Shown here: piece after piece, positions 20,601-33,473 of the stretch | How positions within the stretch are numbered: the stretch's first letter is position 1 | Layout of the letters: each line of letters starts with the position of its first letter | Assembly (NCBI GenBank): GCA_008508345.1 | Contig: QNGE01000102.1 | Span: forward strand, 350,679-414,678 | Direction of reading: 5' to 3' | Length of the DNA: 64,000 bases | Origin: Paragonimus westermani | Lineage: Eukaryota > Platyhelminthes > Trematoda > Plagiorchiida > Troglotrematidae | The notes under the pieces: generated by a model | What the model saw: the letters and a program-made list of their open reading frames with translations, nothing else | Databases searched by the model: none | What the model was told of the DNA's origin: nothing | Translations under genes and position numbers: made by a program

Positions 20601-22422
20601 TTTCCATCTTTGTTTTCAGTTTTTCATTTGAGTGAGACACGCACATATCCACAGTCTGAGAGGGAGACATCCCAAATTTCTATAGATGTTGGCGATAGGC
20701 CACGTGAATACCGAGTGTTTTATGAGGTACGAGTGCCACAGTAAGAAGAACGTCGTTACGGTTAGATGATCACTTCACCAATCACCACCACCCTTCACAT
20801 CTTCAACCAGCCCGACTTATCCTACTGTGCCTACTCTTGAATTCTTTCGTTTATGATTAGCTTCATGTCTCTGGATTTAACTTTCGCGCTTGCCTGATCG
20901 CACGCATGTGTGTGTGTGTTCCATTCCGGTGTAGAAGCTTTCCGACTGTAACTAAACTCACTCATGGTAACTGGTTTGTGACAGCACTGACAGGACCGAT
21001 TAATGAATCGACTTATTCTGTTCTGGCTACTGTTGTCTTTTCGTGTTCACCTTCACGGTCTTCTTAAATGGAGCAAAAAGTCCCAGGACTACTTGTATCC
21101 AAATGGCCTCGATCAAAGTATTGTCCTCGATGAACGCTAACATCAACACACACACGTTCATCGCGTACGTCTTCATGTCCACCCCCGCTGTAACCCAGAG
21201 TCTCTCGTGCTCCTTCTACATGGTCCAAAAACGTCAAGTTACTGAAACCCTGGCCTAGATTTGCCGTTCCGCCTTCACGACTTCATGTGTTCGTGTCAAC
21301 AGGACTCAGTAGGGTCGGGGACGAACGGAACATTGTGTATGTGTGTCTTTGTGTATTCATTTAATTCCAACTAAAATGTAATACCCAAATTCAGATACTT
21401 GGTTTACTATGTGCTGTCGTTTTTGCACAGTCAAAAGTGTGACGGTTCTGATAGCTAAACTGAAGCCGCAGTCGATAGATGTGTACTCTGAGAAACTTAC
21501 TTCGGACTCCAATGAAAAGAAGTTACTGTGACTAAATGACTGAACTGTCGATAGAGAGCAGTTGAATAAACCAACTAGTAAGTCCTGATGCTTACCCTAC
21601 CACAGCCTACATGGTTACTTGAATTCGATATTTCCGGAGGACGCAGACGTGACGAACAGTTACTGCAAGGGCTGTCAGCTTTCTGATAGAACCGACGCAT
21701 TGTTTTTAAAAACGATGACGATCTTGCCAAAAATTTTCCGAAGAGAAGCACAACAAACTCACCGAAGTGAATTAACCACGACTATTTTTTGTCACTCAAG
21801 GATTTTCAGAAATCTTAGTAAATTTTTCGGCGAAAAATTTACATAGTAGCCGGTGTCATTTTCAACAAAGTAACCAATCTACGACCACAGTGGTTACCTA
21901 GATAGTTCGAGGAATAAACATGAATCATCAGTTTTTTACAACGCGATTACGATTTATTGTGACCCTCGAGTTTGAGACTATGAACAGTTCAGAAGTGATG
22001 AGACACCCTAACCGTTTAGGCAAAAACCGATACTGATACTCTCTGGCTGCACAAGTGTGTCGAGATCGCAGGTGAATTAATTTTGTAACGTAGGTCAACC
22101 GGACCGCAATTAGGCTCAGCAGAAACACCAGTTACTGCAGCTTAAAAGTACGACAGATGCCGTCTCACATTATATAATACATCTATTTGTATTGAAAGGG
22201 TAGATTTCTCTGGTTTTGTTTTCTCACGATGATGTTATGCTATTGTGATAACCGGGTGTGTGGATGGTTACGCCGCACGTTTATAAGACTTGCGGCCATT
22301 CGGCTCACATTGGTGAATCTGATGTACGCACCGAAGGATGTATGCCTAGGGTTCTGGGTGACACTGTAGAAAACTAAACCGATAAGACAAAGGAGTACAG
22401 TTTTGATTTTTCAACTTTGAAA

Positions 22423-22479
22423 TACATATATATGTATATATGTATATGCAAATATGTATGTATGTACACATGTATGTAC
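22423..22479. repeat. TA/TATG microsatellite
   Basis: Imperfect runs of 'tatatg', 'tatg' and 'tgta' units over 57 bases. Confidence 0.7.
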
Positions 22480-23493
22480 GGGAGTAAAAAAGTGAAGCAT
22501 ACCTTTTAAATTTTCACGTGTGAAGTAATTTAGAGGGCGGAAAAACATTTCGAATCAAACGTTGATTTTCTACACACTACCATCAAGGTTTATTTCTAAG
22601 CAAAACCAAAACAAAGTTTCACTAACGATATTGAAACAATATCTACTGCACTTGTTTTAATCAAACCTGTGCATATTAGTCGCAAAAATAATCGATATTA
22701 ATAACAGTAGATTTTTCGAACAACGCTGCCAGTTTCCTGTGCACTACGTCTAAACCCAGGCCCTCCCCCCACCGGCCTTTCAGCTGAGCTCGTTTTAACT
22801 GCATTGGACTTTGTGGCAAACTAACAAACCCCATAACACTGAGGTGTTCGGTTGGCTGACCTCTACACAGCTTTGCTGAGAATGGATATACTTCATCCTG
22901 ACCAGTCAACCGTTCTAAATCAGTAGTTCAGGTGGATTCCGGTGTGTAGTCCCCCACAGATCATAGTCTAACTTGCCCCATGCATACAGTGCTCGATAGT
23001 GTAGCTACTTCACCCGACTGTATCGCTTAAACCGGTGTGCTTGTGCATAAGAGTTATACGTTTCTGAGACTAATAACAGCTTCCCGGACCTAAACAACTA
23101 TTTTTGCTGACAACCCTGATATACATCTGTTTTTCATGCTCACCCCTCAGGCTCGTTCGAATTACCTAGCAGGATTTCCGGTGAACGAGTCAAATCACCA
23201 ACCAGTATGAGGTGACTGGATTGCTCTCTTTACCCTCTTTTCGCTTACCCACTCTGTCTTCACCCTAAAACAACCATCCCGCCCGACGGGTGGTTTTTCT
23301 CCCCTGCTCCCAGATAAACAGCGATATATGTCAGGTTCGACGCCTGACTGCGCAAACTGTTCCAGCTGTCCCCAAATGCACACGTATGAAAAAACCCAAG
23401 TCATTTTGGTGTGACCATTTCCTGATGTGGATTTCGACAGATTCGCTTGTACAGAAACTTTAATTCGCCCGACTTTTCCACTCTTTCATTCAT

Positions 23494-23513
23494 CACACAC
23501 ACACACACACACA
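23494..23513. repeat. CA microsatellite
   Basis: A short uninterrupted (CA)n run. Confidence 0.8.
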
Positions 23514-23886
23514 AGCTCTCAAAATCAACCAGCCAGTCGGATGAAAGCCCTCCAAGCACGGATTCACCAATCAGTGCAACCAATTCGTTTAATTCCAAAA
23601 TACTTACCTTGTGAGCAGAATATACTTAAGTCTAATTATTGTGTTTAAGTGTGTGTAGTGAAACTGAATGAAAATGGAGGAATAGTACTTAACAAGTCTA
23701 CATCTGTACCGACATACCTATTAGGGTTTAGTGGCTGGGGCAAATCACTGTTGAATACATGGGGCTCGTGGGCGATCTGAATATGAGAAAAGCTTGAAGA
23801 CACTTATCCATCGGATACAACTAAGCATTTCGTCTCGGTTACGTTTCGTCTCACTGTGTAAAGTCTTCATGACGATACGTCTTAGG

Positions 23887-24325
23887 CTGACGAGTAGTCG
23901 AGAATTTGATTTATTTTCAAGTTGACCATCATTCAGTGAGATCAGTGATTTCGACCTGTCTCGGAAGTCCTAATCGTGGGACTATCGATTGAAGTTAACA
24001 GGTCAGTTACTGTGTCTCCTCTCCAGACGATCGGGCAGCCTGATCATTGCTCACAAGCGAGAGTGGTTGAGCGTTCAGATTTGATAATTCGGTCCTGCCT
24101 AATGTGAGGTGAATGGCACAATGGTCAACACGGTTGCCTCAAGAAAAGCGTGGCCGGCCGTGGCAAGGATATGCACCACCGATGAGCTCTAATGAGAGTG
24201 AAACTCGAGTCTAGCGGTTGTTTTCAAAAGAGGTTGGTTGGAAAGTCTATCTGAATGTGAACGCTGCAATCGAATGTAAATGATGGTCAACTTGAAAATA
24301 AACCAAATCCCCGACTAGTAATCAG
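23887..24325 (+). mobile_element. tRNA-like short repeat with 45-bp terminal inverted repeats, copy 2
   Basis: The ends 23887-23931 and 24281-24325 are inverted repeats of 45 bases with six differences; the inner halves ('tttattttcaagttgacc') are identical. Between them lies the body: 'gagatcagtgat', a segment with 'cctgatcattgctcac', a tRNA-like A box ('tggcacaatggt', about 24115) and a 3' part with 'gaacgctgcaatcgaatg'. The B box is missing: 'gcctcaagaaaagcgtggccggcc' replaces the anticodon/T-arm portion found in copy 1. Terminal inverted repeats point to a cut-and-paste element; the tRNA head points to a SINE. It may be a chimera. Confidence 0.75.
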
Positions 24326-27300
24326 AAATACTGGTCTGTTTAGCACCAAGACCCGAAGTCACTTTCAGTTTTAGTCGGTAGCGGAATGGGATTGCCTCTA
24401 CGGTCAGTAAACCTCAAATAAGTGCTGATATGGTCAACATCATGCCATGAATGTGCTACTCTTGTCTGCCACAATCTCAGTGTTAAGTCTGACCATGAAA
24501 GGGATTTACGTAGCACACACACGCACGTATGTTCGCACGTGTACACTACGACGCAAATTGTCACACTTCGTGCGGAAAACAAACTGGCAAGTTTGCTCTG
24601 CCATATAGATTATTGACTGAGTGAACATCCAAACTTTCAGTCAGAAAAGCTGCATTGTGCACACACGTTTATCAACGCACTACCTGATTCTTTGCAGTTC
24701 GATACGAGTGTTTTACCGAAGTTACCACTACGACATAGTACAGCACACTAGCAGCAGCCGCAGCATGACTATTGCTATCAAAAACAATGGCTATTGGGCC
24801 GCTTATGGGTAACACCCATGACGATTACGTGCAATCAGCCTAGTCATCATGACATGCACCCTAGTCGGATTTACATTATTTCGGGCTTATTAACTCTGTT
24901 CAACTAACACTAGCTCATACGGTAGCACCCTTCAAGCACAAAAACATGCACATCTATTACACCGTGTACTATGTCTTTGTGATGCTGTGGTCTGTACCAG
25001 CGCATAAGTTACACCGGCAAGGAGGTGTCAATGTTTGTAATTCACTCACTTGGACCAGACGAATCAATAATGCATCAAGATGAATCTGAAAGAGGCCCAA
25101 TTACATGCTGTTCCTTCAGCTGATTTGTGATGGCCTAATGCCTAGATGTTTCACGGTTGGGCTTTTACCAACTTACTAACGCTGTCACACTGTTTATCAA
25201 TAACAAAGTTTCTTGATGTGACCTGCTTTAAAGTGGTTGATCAAAATGGGATAGTGTGTACGACAAGTTACAGTTCATGTTGCCATGGCCGTACCACCCC
25301 GATTAGGAAACACTGCACACTGAATTAATCTAGAAGCCCCCTAGTTATCTCATAAGACGTTTGAAGTATGCTCGAGGGGGTTAGGTTGCCTTTGCAAACT
25401 CCTAGGCCATTGGGCGGAAGAGAAAGTCGACCTCAAGAGAATGGCTTCTTCATGTGGTTCAGGTTATAGTGTGGCACAGTGTGTACCTTATTTAATGTCC
25501 AGCCTCCGAACGAAGAAAACAGCAGAACTCGTGACCGAAACGTCTAAAACCAAAATGGTTCGAAATTTGACACAAAATTATGAACAAGCGAGAACCTACA
25601 TGAAGCTGGGAGAAGGCTGTCGCGTTCCACTCCGTTAGGACGGCGCGTAGCCCGGGTTTCCACCTACGTACCTCATCTACGACATAATTCTTGCTTCTTG
25701 CTTTCTTAGGCACTACAAAATGATCGCGCTACGTCTAACTGGAAGCTTAGTTCAGGCTTATGAAAAGTTCTCACCTTCGTGCCTTTACTGCCGTTAATTT
25801 CATAACCGATTGTCACAGGTTGTCGGTGGGGTGATTACCTTTTCTTATCAGTAAAACACCTGAAGGTCACAAGTTTTGAGATCTAGATCATGGGTTTTCA
25901 ATTGAAATAAACTGTTCAGGTTGCACACAGAGAGAGATCTGGAAATCAAAATTTAGAGAAAATAACAGTGTAAACTTTACGAGCCCCAAGCGGTTCGACC
26001 GATAGTTCATGTGGATTACCATCGTGCAGTTGGAACACTTTTGTGGTAGAATGAATGAGCTGATGACAAAAACTGATTGCTTACGTCAGAATCCATCAGT
26101 TAAGCCACCATTTGGTCGTAAGTGAAAAGAAACTTCCGGGAAGTGTTGTCATAAATGTGAGTACTACCCTTACATAAATAATACAATTATTCACGGACGA
26201 CGGATAGACCACATTTAAAAAATCAGCGTTAGTTGAATGCAATCCGTTCTATTTCAAGGCTGATGTACATAAACGGTGTAGCAATGACGTGATTACTGCA
26301 GATCATGAGGCTATTCGTCTTGTCAACTAATTCTAAATATTGGTTGAACAATTCAAATGTTTCATCTGAGTGCATAGGATGAGGTATTTTTATCCACGAG
26401 AAACAGACGATGAAACCGTAGTAGTTCCACTCATTTCCCTGTATCCTGTAGCACAGGACAAATATATAGGGGCAGGTAATATATCGGCTGAGATAGTTAA
26501 TATGTAAGTTTTGTGTACTACTGTTCTAAATAGGTACTGATCAGAAAATGTAGGTTACTTTGTGAGTTTGTTAAGTAAGTTTAAATCGTCAAACTATCCG
26601 AGTTGGCCAGCGACCAGTCTTACACGGAAGAATTACGTATTTCTCAGCATACGTCCATGTGTCGTTTTCAAGGATTCCGGCTGAAACGCACACTTCTCCA
26701 CACTTGTTCTCTAGGTATTCTTCCGTGCATGCAAACTACTCAAGATTCGATATGAACTTGGAACCATCTTTCTACACTCCTAGAAATAAGTGCAATTTCT
26801 TAGTGATTAATCTGTCATTCTAATTCTGAAAGTGGCTATACATGCAACTAGTGCATTTTGCTTGAAGTGCTCGAAGTTTCTGCACAGACTTTGATGTTTC
26901 TTTAGTATCGCTTAGTGAGAGTGAACCCTTGGGACAGTTCCTCTATCCTCTATTTGGTAACCGCAGCTTGGTCTCACACATCTGTCACGCGTTGGTAGTT
27001 CATGTTGACCGATAACTTACTGAAATTGTCACTTAAGAAAAGTGTCTGGACCAGTAAGTGAGTGGAGTTCAGACGCCTCCTGTTTGTCCGCTACCCATTT
27101 GGCTGAAAAACCGTTTAACATGTGAAATATACTTAACCCATTTTATTCCAGAAAAATTCAGTGTACTGCTTCAATAAGTTTCGAACGAGTGTTTCTTAAG
27201 TCCCAGGACTCATACTACTTCGTCCTTTTCCAGGACACCCCCCTTTCTGAAAGATTAACTGAAGTCTATGGCACTTTGATACACCTATCAAACCAGTAGT

Positions 27301-27924
27301 CCCAAGATGTTCTCATCTGAGCTCGCATCCTGATTGTATGTTGTCCATTTCGAAACTCTGATTCCTTTAGAAAGTATCTCTGCCGGTATCGCACAGGACC
27401 TATACGAAACTGTGCTGTCATTTTGGAAAACGGCAAAGACCACTGGAAGAAAACATTCCAGTTCGGTGATCTGGTCTGCCATATATTCGACTTCATCCAA
27501 TATTTTCAATTCACTCAAAATACCTCATGAAAACACAATATAAACCATCGTTCTTAGTTTACTGTAGACTTCCTCTGAATTACGAGGTCGTCCTTTGTGA
27601 AGTTACTTCAGTCATAGGTTCATAAGTTCCTGGTGTACTGTGTATGAACAACCACACTTTACTACCGAAGGATAGTCAGATGGAGGCATATATTTAGGTA
27701 TTGAAGTAACCGGAGAAAAATGTAAGAAGAAACGCCGCAGCGCACTATGGCGGGAAATGTTTACTTCACATGAATTTAGCATCGACGACTTTGGCGTTCA
27801 GAAATTATTGTTAGGCTAGAGTGTGTTCGTGCTCGAGGCAGTATTAAAACATATACCTCTGGTGCTCATTTTCCCAACAAACGGTTCTTGTGGCACCCAC
27901 GTTCTTGGGTTGCAACGATAAGTT
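24326..27924. other. Unassigned DNA
   Basis: Only short open frames (at most 80 codons) without recognised motifs. No repeat or RNA identified. Confidence 0.4.
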
Positions 27925-28470
27925 GTTACAGGAGAGAGGAAGATCCTTCCTTGTGTCTCTCCGACTCTGCTTTGGTCGGGGAAAAGTTGTGTGTTGGACA
28001 GTGTGCGCGTGTAAGGGAAAATTGAACAGATAAAAGGCGATTTCACTGAAGATGCTCACATGCAGCAATTTCACCATCGAACATGGAAACACACTGAAAC
28101 AACATTCCACCAGATGTGCCCATTTATTCACCTGTGGGACTGGTCGACAATGGTGGTTAGGTAACTTGTGGTGCCGGTTGTCCCTCACGTATGCACCGAC
28201 AACGCGAAATGTTAGAATGCTCAACCGTTTCATTTGTGGTCACAGAGTTGGATAGGGCGTTTCGGCGTGAACAGATCTTGACTGTGAAGCAGTCCTGGTT
28301 ACAAAGTGACTTGCTTGTTCCATGACCGAATTTCGGGATTAAACTCTTGGACATTGACCCTTGAATGGTGGGATTTTGTGTCCGTATATGACCTAGTTTG
28401 TGGAATATTTTGTACGTGAGAGTTAGGTCTCCCCTGAGGTGTCTATAATTAACTGATAATTGACTTAATT
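27925..28470 (-). mobile_element. CR1/Jockey-like LINE, 5'-truncated 3' end, copy B
   Basis: The minus strand reads S-H-A-E-R-P-A-E-L, then L-S-V-N-Y-R-H-L-R-G-D-L-T-L-T-Y-K-I, the C-terminal block of CR1-like LINE proteins, and runs into the same 3' tail as 6338-6882. The two copies differ at only a few positions in the parts compared. The same terminal 'ctctcctgtaac' appears at the left end. Sequence upstream of about 28500 does not resemble RT, so the insertion is 5'-truncated, as is usual for LINE retrotransposition. Frames are interrupted by stops. Confidence 0.75.
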
Positions 28471-28499
28471 CTGCTGGTCTTTCTGCGTGGGACATTTTA

Positions 28500-31400
28500 A
28501 AGAGCTCCTCAATCCTTCCAGTTATATTTCCAGATATCTGGTAGGTTCATGTAGACTCTTTTGTCATCAAAGTGACAGCACTTGCTCGGGTTTCTCTAGC
28601 ATGAGTACGTAAGTGTCGAGAATGGTTCTGGATCGGCTGTTCACGTATTTCAAACTGGTGGAACATTAACATGGCCTTTATACCGCTGCTGTCCGTTTGG
28701 CGAAGCGTGCCGGTGTTCTGAATTATGTCCGACCGTTCACTTTATAAAATAAGCCACAGAACAAGGGTAAAAAGGTATTCGCATACCACATTGTGTCTTG
28801 CATTTTCCAGAGTTTGCTGTTGCGCCGAATCGTGCACAACATGCTTAAGTAGACAGTTAATTACAAGTCCATCTTCGGATTGTAAGTTCCCCAGGCACGC
28901 CTCTCAAAATCCAACCACCGCAGATCAAAATTCACGAGATGGTGCCTGCAGCAAAAGGATAGAACTGATACTATAAGGAAAATAATTGTAGTACTCAACA
29001 TGATCTTCACCGATATGGATTTGAAGCCATGCTGGGATGTCTCCATTACAGAGTGCGGCCTTAATCATCATGGCGCTGTGTCCGACTTTTTGGCTGCAAT
29101 TTCAAGTAATACTACTTACGTTATAAGTAAGTAGTGCACGTTTGCGTGCACAGATCCGAACGCGAATAGTGGAACGCTACATCAGGCTTCCAGGACCTAA
29201 CATTCTGAATGTGATACACTACATTCAAACTGAATGGTGCCATCCGTCTTCTGAACATGGCAGTTAAACGTAGGATTCTGACCAGGGTCTTGTCCACAAA
29301 ACTTAACAACTCAGTGTTTTAATAATTGTCTGGAGCCCTTCTGGAAGCTTTCTACCTCTGTACAAAGGAGTTTTAATACACATCACCCAGGATGCCCTTC
29401 TCTGTGAGGTACGGTCGTATTGAAGGCTTCAGTTTTTATCCACTTCTGTAGCTGTTTCCACAGGCTGGCAAGTGATGGCTGTTGGGCAGCACTGTTGGAC
29501 AGGTTAGCGGTGGCAGGCTGAGAGACTGTCCGCATAAACGAATCGAGTGATCCACCAAAAACCGACAAAGACGCATTCCAGTCCATCTCATAAATCACGC
29601 ACGGGTTTTCGTCCAACCCACTGAGCGTTTTCAGGGCTTTATTAATTAACATACGTTTGAAGATAGCTAACCAGATATTGTTAACTCGTAATAAAAACTC
29701 TTAATAAAAAATTCACTTATTTCTGCCCCCATCCAAATTGTTTGCTAGAATGGATCCCAGGTACTGTATATTGTGTATCAGAAATTAGTTAACACGAAGC
29801 TTCCCCCTTGTCTTTATGTTACGCGTACATGCTCGTTATCTTCTCCCCACTTTTCCTATTTAAAAAAAACCGCCTGACATTCATCATTATGACGGTAGAA
29901 AAATTAAGTAATTTTGCCAAAAATTCGTTGACAAAATGTCAGAGGTTGTACCGTGATCGCGTCAACATGCTGCGGGTTAACAATACAGCACTCAGATTAC
30001 TAATTTCACTCAAACAATTTCGGATAAAGTCATGCTCTGGCTGCACAACTTGAATTCCAAGCTTAAATTTCATCCTGGTTAATCTAATTTAATAGGATTG
30101 TCCAGGAAGACCATACTTAGCAACTCATCCACAGTGTAAATTGTAGGGGAGCATAGTTAAAACGGCGCATTTGGGAAGAATCGAAAAAGTTGGCGCAACT
30201 TGTCCACAAAACTGTCCAATTTGCAGTACTCAGTCGACTGCCGAATCTAAGAATTAACCCATGACAAGCAGGTGAGCAGGCGCAATCCGGTCACGTAACT
30301 CTAATTTACACAAAGCTAGTTAGGTGGAGCGAACTGCAATCCATGCACATGACTAATGTTCGGCGTGTCAAGAAGACACCCTGGCTCCAGCCACGTCTCT
30401 CTGTGATAGTCTTGTCACGTTTGTTTGAACTCAGCACAGCGTTACGAACAGAGTATCAGAAGTCCCCTCATTGGTTAGCTTGTACCAGAGTCAGCCTTCG
30501 GCGCGAAATTTCTCGTCTTGACAGGCAGACAGCTTACGAACATGTGCGTCATCGGTGATTTCTCACTCTCCATCACTTTTAACTCGGCTACCGATGTAAG
30601 CCCTAAGGGATTTGATCGTGTGTACGTAATACAGTTTGGGCTGATTGTTACTGACTTCAGACAAGAGAATCTCCTTCTCACAACCGAAGGCGTACTGAGC
30701 GTCGTTGAAAATTCCTGTATGTGGTCGTGTAACCGTCAGATTAACTAGAGTGTCAGAACTGCTTCCGACTGGTTACAACAAGAGGAGGCCAGGTAACAAG
30801 GATTTCACAGATTACTTGTTATTGCACCAACATGCAGACACATCAACCGAATACCGACTTTTACGCGGACATAAATGCCGCTGACATCTCTTGTGGAGAC
30901 ATCATAAGGCAGTACTATGGCTTTCTACACTAACCGCTTCAGGTTCCATGGGTCTCCGGAACGTAATCTCCAGAAAAAATATATGCCAACGCAGGCCCTA
31001 AACTGTGCATCATTTTATTTAACGTGAACTGCTAGTCCACAAATCAATGAAAGGAACGGAGAAATGTGGACCTGAGGTGCGAAGTTGAGGCGCAATTTTT
31101 TTCTAGGAATTTCAAGTTTTGCTTCTTCTGAGGTTCACCTAAAAGTTCGTTGACTACTACGGATCTAACGACTGAAGTAAGCCGTATCAGTAGAGGATTT
31201 TCTCACATATCGTTGAGATCATGATGATGATTATACAAACCGGTAACATGTATCAATCATCTCACAATTTTGAGGTCAGATACAAAACCGGAACTCTAAA
31301 CCATTTAACGGGAATTTCAACTGAAGGACTTATTCAACGTGCTTACCCACAAACAAACCTTCTAAGCAAGTCGGGTTAGTGAACAGCCGGAGCACACGGA

Positions 31401-32894
31401 TTACACGTTGTGTGATTTTACATACTAAGGCAATGTTCTCCTTTTCTTAAGTGATGATATCACTGGTATACCAGTAGACCAACATGTATCTACCGCTAAT
31501 TGACGGATTCGTATACTTGGTGGATTCACTCAGCTCTGAGTCAAGTGTGGCATTTGAGCAAAATATCACCAAGTATTGTCTTACTAGGGTAGGGTTTTGG
31601 TTCGTGTGTAGCACAGTACTATGTAACAGATACCGTAGCTCTCCATTTTCCACTTTCATTCAACTTGGACAAGAAGAAATTGATTTTATTTGAAACAATT
31701 GGTTCCCTTGGACAGTTTGAACAAAGCGGTTAGAACACGAGGACTGATTTTATGTGATACTGAAGGGAAGCCTATATCAAGCCAATGATATCCAGTATTA
31801 TCTATATGCTACATATGTATTATGGGTACAGTGCAAAAATGTCCCAGTATCCACAGATGTTTTTCTAAAACGATCCACTGTCTTCTTAATAGCTGACTAC
31901 CCGAGCAGAGTAGCTCGTCCATTCCAATTTGCACACCGCATTTTTCGAGACATGGCAATTTTCTACAGAGCGAAACAGATCAATTTGGGTAACATTTGCG
32001 AACGAGCTATCTGCAACGATCAGCAAGTTGCATAAGCCATTGCACTAATTTATATTTAGAATAGGAGAAAAAGACCTAGTGACATGAAACAGGTTTGGCT
32101 TAATATCAAGGCCATAAAACTGGAAAATACCATACGACGCTTAGCTTTTTTGGAAACGTGGTTATATAGTATTGCATCCCAGTGCATAAGTGGTACGGTA
32201 AGCTTAAAAACACAACATGAATTACTTAAGAGTTTAAGGGGACATTGCTCGGTTTTTATCAATCTTTCACTAATTTGTAAGTCTGTTTCGCTCGAGTGCA
32301 GCTTTTTACTACCCATGGTTTGTTGAAAAACTCATTGTGATAACACAATCTATCAAGGAAATACCATATTCCTACTTTGTTCATTTGCGCTCATTTGTGA
32401 AGGTTGGCTCCCAAACGTGCACTGTGCTTCAGACGCTTTAACGTTCATTGAGAGGTTTGTCAATAGCCAGGTGTTATCAATTGTGGACCGTGGGTGGTCA
32501 AAACACTGACACGGCGCCGAACAGTTTGACCAGAAATGCGTATATCATCTGGTCTGCTTTGGTACCAGCACTGTGTTGTGGACGTTTGCTAATCCAACTC
32601 AATCGGGGGGCCTGTTTTTTGTAAGCCGTTGAGATAAGTTTCTTAGTTGTAATTGTTGTGAGATGGTTGAGGCGCCGGATTTGGTGCCCCGATGTACACA
32701 TGTGGGACGATCGATATGGTGACATGCGCCTCTTTAAAGTTTGCGTTGGAAGCTTTGTTGCACTGAGCTGGGTTGTACGGATTCATTGCAGTCAGCTAAA
32801 CCTATCCTGGTGAATATTTATGGGATATGAATTTTTTTTAATAAGGTAGCTCATTTGTTTTCCAATGAAACTAATCATATTACTGGTGAGCAGT
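28500..32894. other. Unassigned DNA
   Basis: The most exon-like patch is 29383-29652 on the minus strand (89 codons, with S-L-W-K-Q-L-Q-K-W), but no convincing acceptor was found and no family was recognised. The rest shows nothing. Confidence 0.35.
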
Positions 32895-33060
32895 AGACGA
32901 TTTTGGTTCACTTAGATCGAATATCACTCATGACTGCTCGTAGTCGTCGCATTCCCATAGAGTTTTCAGTCAACCCTTTTCTAAACCAAGCACTCTACGT
33001 AAGCCTCACTCCTATCAGAACTCGTGACTAGTGTATCTCCTTAGTTTTAGTCGGTAGGCG
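32895..33060 (-). repeat. Diverged fragment of the tRNA-like repeat (tail portion)
   Basis: 'ggtgagcagtaga' followed by 'atatcactcatgactgctcg', 'cgcattcccatagag' and 'aaaccaagcactctacg' matches, in order, the tail of the diverged copy at 53200-53330 and of copy 1 (3807-3935). The tRNA-like head is absent. Confidence 0.5.
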
Positions 33061-33355
33061 CTAACAACTAAGAGTACCCAGTTAATGAGAAAACACTTGT
33101 TCCGAAACAGATGGTGATATTTCCCTTAGTGTTGGATTCACCTTCGTTTGAACTCTCCAGAGAGCAAAATGAAAATCAGTAGTTTCACAAGCTCAATGAA
33201 AAAGAGGGCCAATTTGTGCACAGTAAATGAACAGAGTTCGGTTGTGTTGTTGTACACGCCTTTCGTGGCGAGCAGCATGAGGCCGTTTGAAGAATTGCCC
33301 TACACCTCCTGACAAGCAAAAACGCCTCGATTTACTAGACAAAATGTTAACTTAT

Positions 33356-33473
33356 GAGTAGTCGGGGATTTGGTTTATTTTCAAGTTGACCATCACTCAC
33401 ATTTGATCGCAGCNGGCTGGAAAGTCTATCTGAATGCGAACGCTGCGATCAAATGTGAGTGATGGTCAACTTG
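33356..33473. repeat. Two facing termini of the tRNA-like repeat around a single N
   Basis: The left arm (33356-33413) reads from 'gagtagtcggggatttggtttattttc' to 'catttgatcgcagc'. After the N at 33414 the right arm ends 'gctgcgatcaaatgtgagtgatggtcaacttgaaaa'. The arms are near-perfect inverted copies of one terminus. Either this is a natural foldback with its body deleted, or the internal part was lost at an assembly join. Confidence 0.6.

Larger units (their letters stand above)
16095..23886. other. Unassigned DNA with AT microsatellites
   Basis: No recognised gene. Open frames are short (at most 108 codons) and without motifs. Two alternating TA/TG tracts are listed separately. Confidence 0.4.

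Noticed and set aside
23494..23513. CRISPR-like or regulatory array
   Set aside because: It is a plain CA dinucleotide run in what looks like animal DNA; there are no spaced repeats.
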